Part shown: one piece after another, positions 62,800 to 64,000 of the stretch
How positions within the stretch are numbered: the first letter of the stretch is position 1
Layout of the letters: the number at the start of each line of letters is the position of its first letter
Assembly: GCA_027605045.1 (NCBI GenBank)
Contig: JAQFWX010000005.1
Location: 806,001 to 870,000, forward strand
Source: Phallus indusiatus
Taxonomy: Eukaryota > Basidiomycota > Agaricomycetes > Phallales > Phallaceae
Direction of reading: 5' to 3'
Length of the DNA: 64,000 nt
Notes under the pieces: generated by a model
What the model was told of the DNA's origin: nothing
The model's database searches: none
What the model saw: the letters and a program-made list of their open reading frames with translations, nothing else
Position numbers and translations under genes: made by a program

Positions 62800-64000
62800 C
62801 TATGTCGGTTCTTGACTCCTTTGTCTCTTCAAGGGGGGAATCGGAGTATCAGTACTAGTATTACTAGATGGAGACGACATCTGAAACGAATTAAACTTGG
62901 CTCTCCTTGCCCTTTCTCGCAACTTTTCAAGCCTCACAAGTTCCGTTCGCATCTTCTCATTTTCGAAACGCAACCGAGTCAATTCATATTGCCAGCTTGT
63001 TTCGGACGTTGGGGAAGTGGAAAGTGATGAGAGGAGTATAGTCTGTGGAGGCGATTGAGAGGGCTTTTGACAAGTTTGGCCTGGAGTAGAAGGGGATTGT
63101 GGTATAGGCAATGGTAGTGGAAATAAGGGGGTATCATATTTGGGCGGGTTTGTGATTTGAACTGGAGACCGCGAATTCGATGTTGACTTTTGAGAAGAAG
63201 ACGTGTTTGAGTGAATGGTTTTGGGCGAACTGGAATAGAAGTCGGTGGATTGTCTCATCTGTAGTAAAGGGGGCTCATTTTGGACCGAACAAGGGCCCGC
63301 TTCGAGATCGAGGTGTGAGTCTTGAGATTTAGAAGAAGATGCTGCCAAAGAGGATGAAGGTGGTTGGTAGAAATGAGAGTTATCAGTTGATAATATGTCC
63401 CGTCTTTCTTGCATAAAGGTAGAGTTGCACTCGAAAACCGAAGCCACTTTCTGAGAGACACCCGGCGTTTCTCTATTCTCTGGGAGAAAAATCATTTCAA
63501 ATATGATACTCGATGGAGGTGTGCGCAATTGAAAACCCTGTTCAAAGCTGAGTGGCGTTGATGGATAAAAACGGAGTTCGACGACAGTTGTCTCGTCCCG
63601 TTGTTGGTTGATGTTGATGTTGTTGAGATAGCATCCTCGCACTCGGCAGCAAATTTTTCTGACACTTGTGTCGTAAGAGGTCGAAGCAATAACGAGAGTC
63701 TGAAGAACCTGTCGATCTTCGGGCGAAATGACGAGCGAACTGATGTTGCGGCCAACCAGCGTCGCAGGGATATGAGAGAAGAAACCCCCAGGTGTAGGCG
63801 ATCGTTGTAATGGAGGTTGTTGATGATGATGAGGCTGATGGTGAGGTTGGTGACTTTGGAATGGAAACATTTGAGGATCAGGAGGAGACATGTAATGATG
63901 TTGGTGATACGCATGAGCCGAGGCACTAGCTGTTAAAAGGGCATGGCTTGGTGCAATAGTCGGTACGGCCGAAAATCCTAGTCGCTGGGAGCAAATCTTG
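62800..64000 (-). CDS. PAS-like regulatory protein, 5' part beyond the window edge
   Basis: Open frame from the right edge to the stop at 62800, with no stop upstream of the Met at 63891, so the gene probably starts outside the window. After a His/Gln/Pro-rich stretch (HQPHHQPHHHQQPP), the segment HIPATLVGRNISSLVISPED and the following 110 residues resemble a PAS fold, with an unusual Asn/Ile/Gln insert. A long Ser/Pro-rich region follows, then a Leu/Arg/Glu-rich helix (LTRLRFENEKMRTELVRLEK) that could be a coiled coil, and a basic PPLKRQRS end that could be a nuclear signal. I see no GATA finger here. It may be a transcription regulator; the PAS call is tentative. Confidence 0.45.
   Translation of the reverse strand, partial: KICSQRLGFSAVPTIAPSHALLTASASAHAYHQHHYMSPPDPQMFPFQSHQPHHQPHHHQQPPLQRSPTPGGFFSHIPATLVGRNISSLVISPEDRQVLQTLVIASTSYDTSVRKICCRVRGCYLNNININQQRDETTVVELRFYPSTPLSFEQGFQLRTPPSSIIFEMIFLPENRETPGVSQKVASVFECNSTFMQERRDILSTDNSHFYQPPSSSLAASSSKSQDSHLDLEAGPCSVQNEPPLLQMRQSTDFYSSSPKTIHSNTSSSQKSTSNSRSPVQITNPPKYDTPLFPLPLPIPQSPSTPGQTCQKPSQSPPQTILLSSLSTSPTSETSWQYELTRLRFENEKMRTELVRLEKLRERARRAKFNSFQMSSPSSNTSTDTPIPPLKRQRSQEPT

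Overview
The window is nuclear DNA of an intron-rich basidiomycete, most likely a mushroom-forming Agaricomycete. The case for this: nearly every gene is split by many 45-70 base introns with GTRNGT...YAG borders; the protein set is fungal (het-C, Rrm4-type endosomal RNA-binding protein, DyP-type peroxidase, ABCC transporter, TEY MAP kinases); and base composition is moderate. There is no sign of bacterial, viral or organellar DNA, and I see no recognisable transposon. Genus cannot be fixed from the sequence alone.

About 25 protein genes and one tRNA gene can be supported. Most multi-exon models were joined by hand from splice sites, and their coding lengths close to a multiple of three. From left to right: RAD52 (-), a small unknown gene (-) and guanine deaminase (+) share a crowded 5' region; a G3BP-like NTF2/RRM protein (-); a Fus3/Kss1-type MAP kinase (-); a 22-exon het-C homologue (+); an Rrm4-type RNA-binding protein (-) facing pyruvate dehydrogenase kinase (+); a 15-exon MFS transporter (-); a BTB/CAP-Gly fusion protein (-); two orphan genes (-); a 7-TM receptor-like gene (+); a CCCH zinc-finger protein (-); the checkpoint protein Mad3 (-); a secreted DyP peroxidase (-); and a second Fus3/Kss1-type MAP kinase (-).

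The right part is mostly housekeeping: a small conserved protein (-), a Sos7-like kinetochore protein (+), Noc4 (-), an intron-containing tRNA-Ala(AGC) (+), eIF2-alpha (-), an F-box/TPR protein (-), dynactin p27 (+), a full ABCC transporter (-) and ribosomal protein L10/uL16 (-). A PAS-like protein (-) runs off the right edge.

The most unusual feature is the splicing pattern. The het-C homologue needs one GA-AG intron directly followed by one GC-AG intron to keep its conserved reading frame. GC-AG introns are also needed in the dynactin and 7-TM genes. Micro-exons of 6 to 17 bases occur in het-C, the MFS gene, the Rrm4 gene and dynactin p27. No operon-like pathway cluster is seen. Mad3, Sos7, dynactin p27 and a CAP-Gly protein give a loose spindle/microtubule theme that may be chance.
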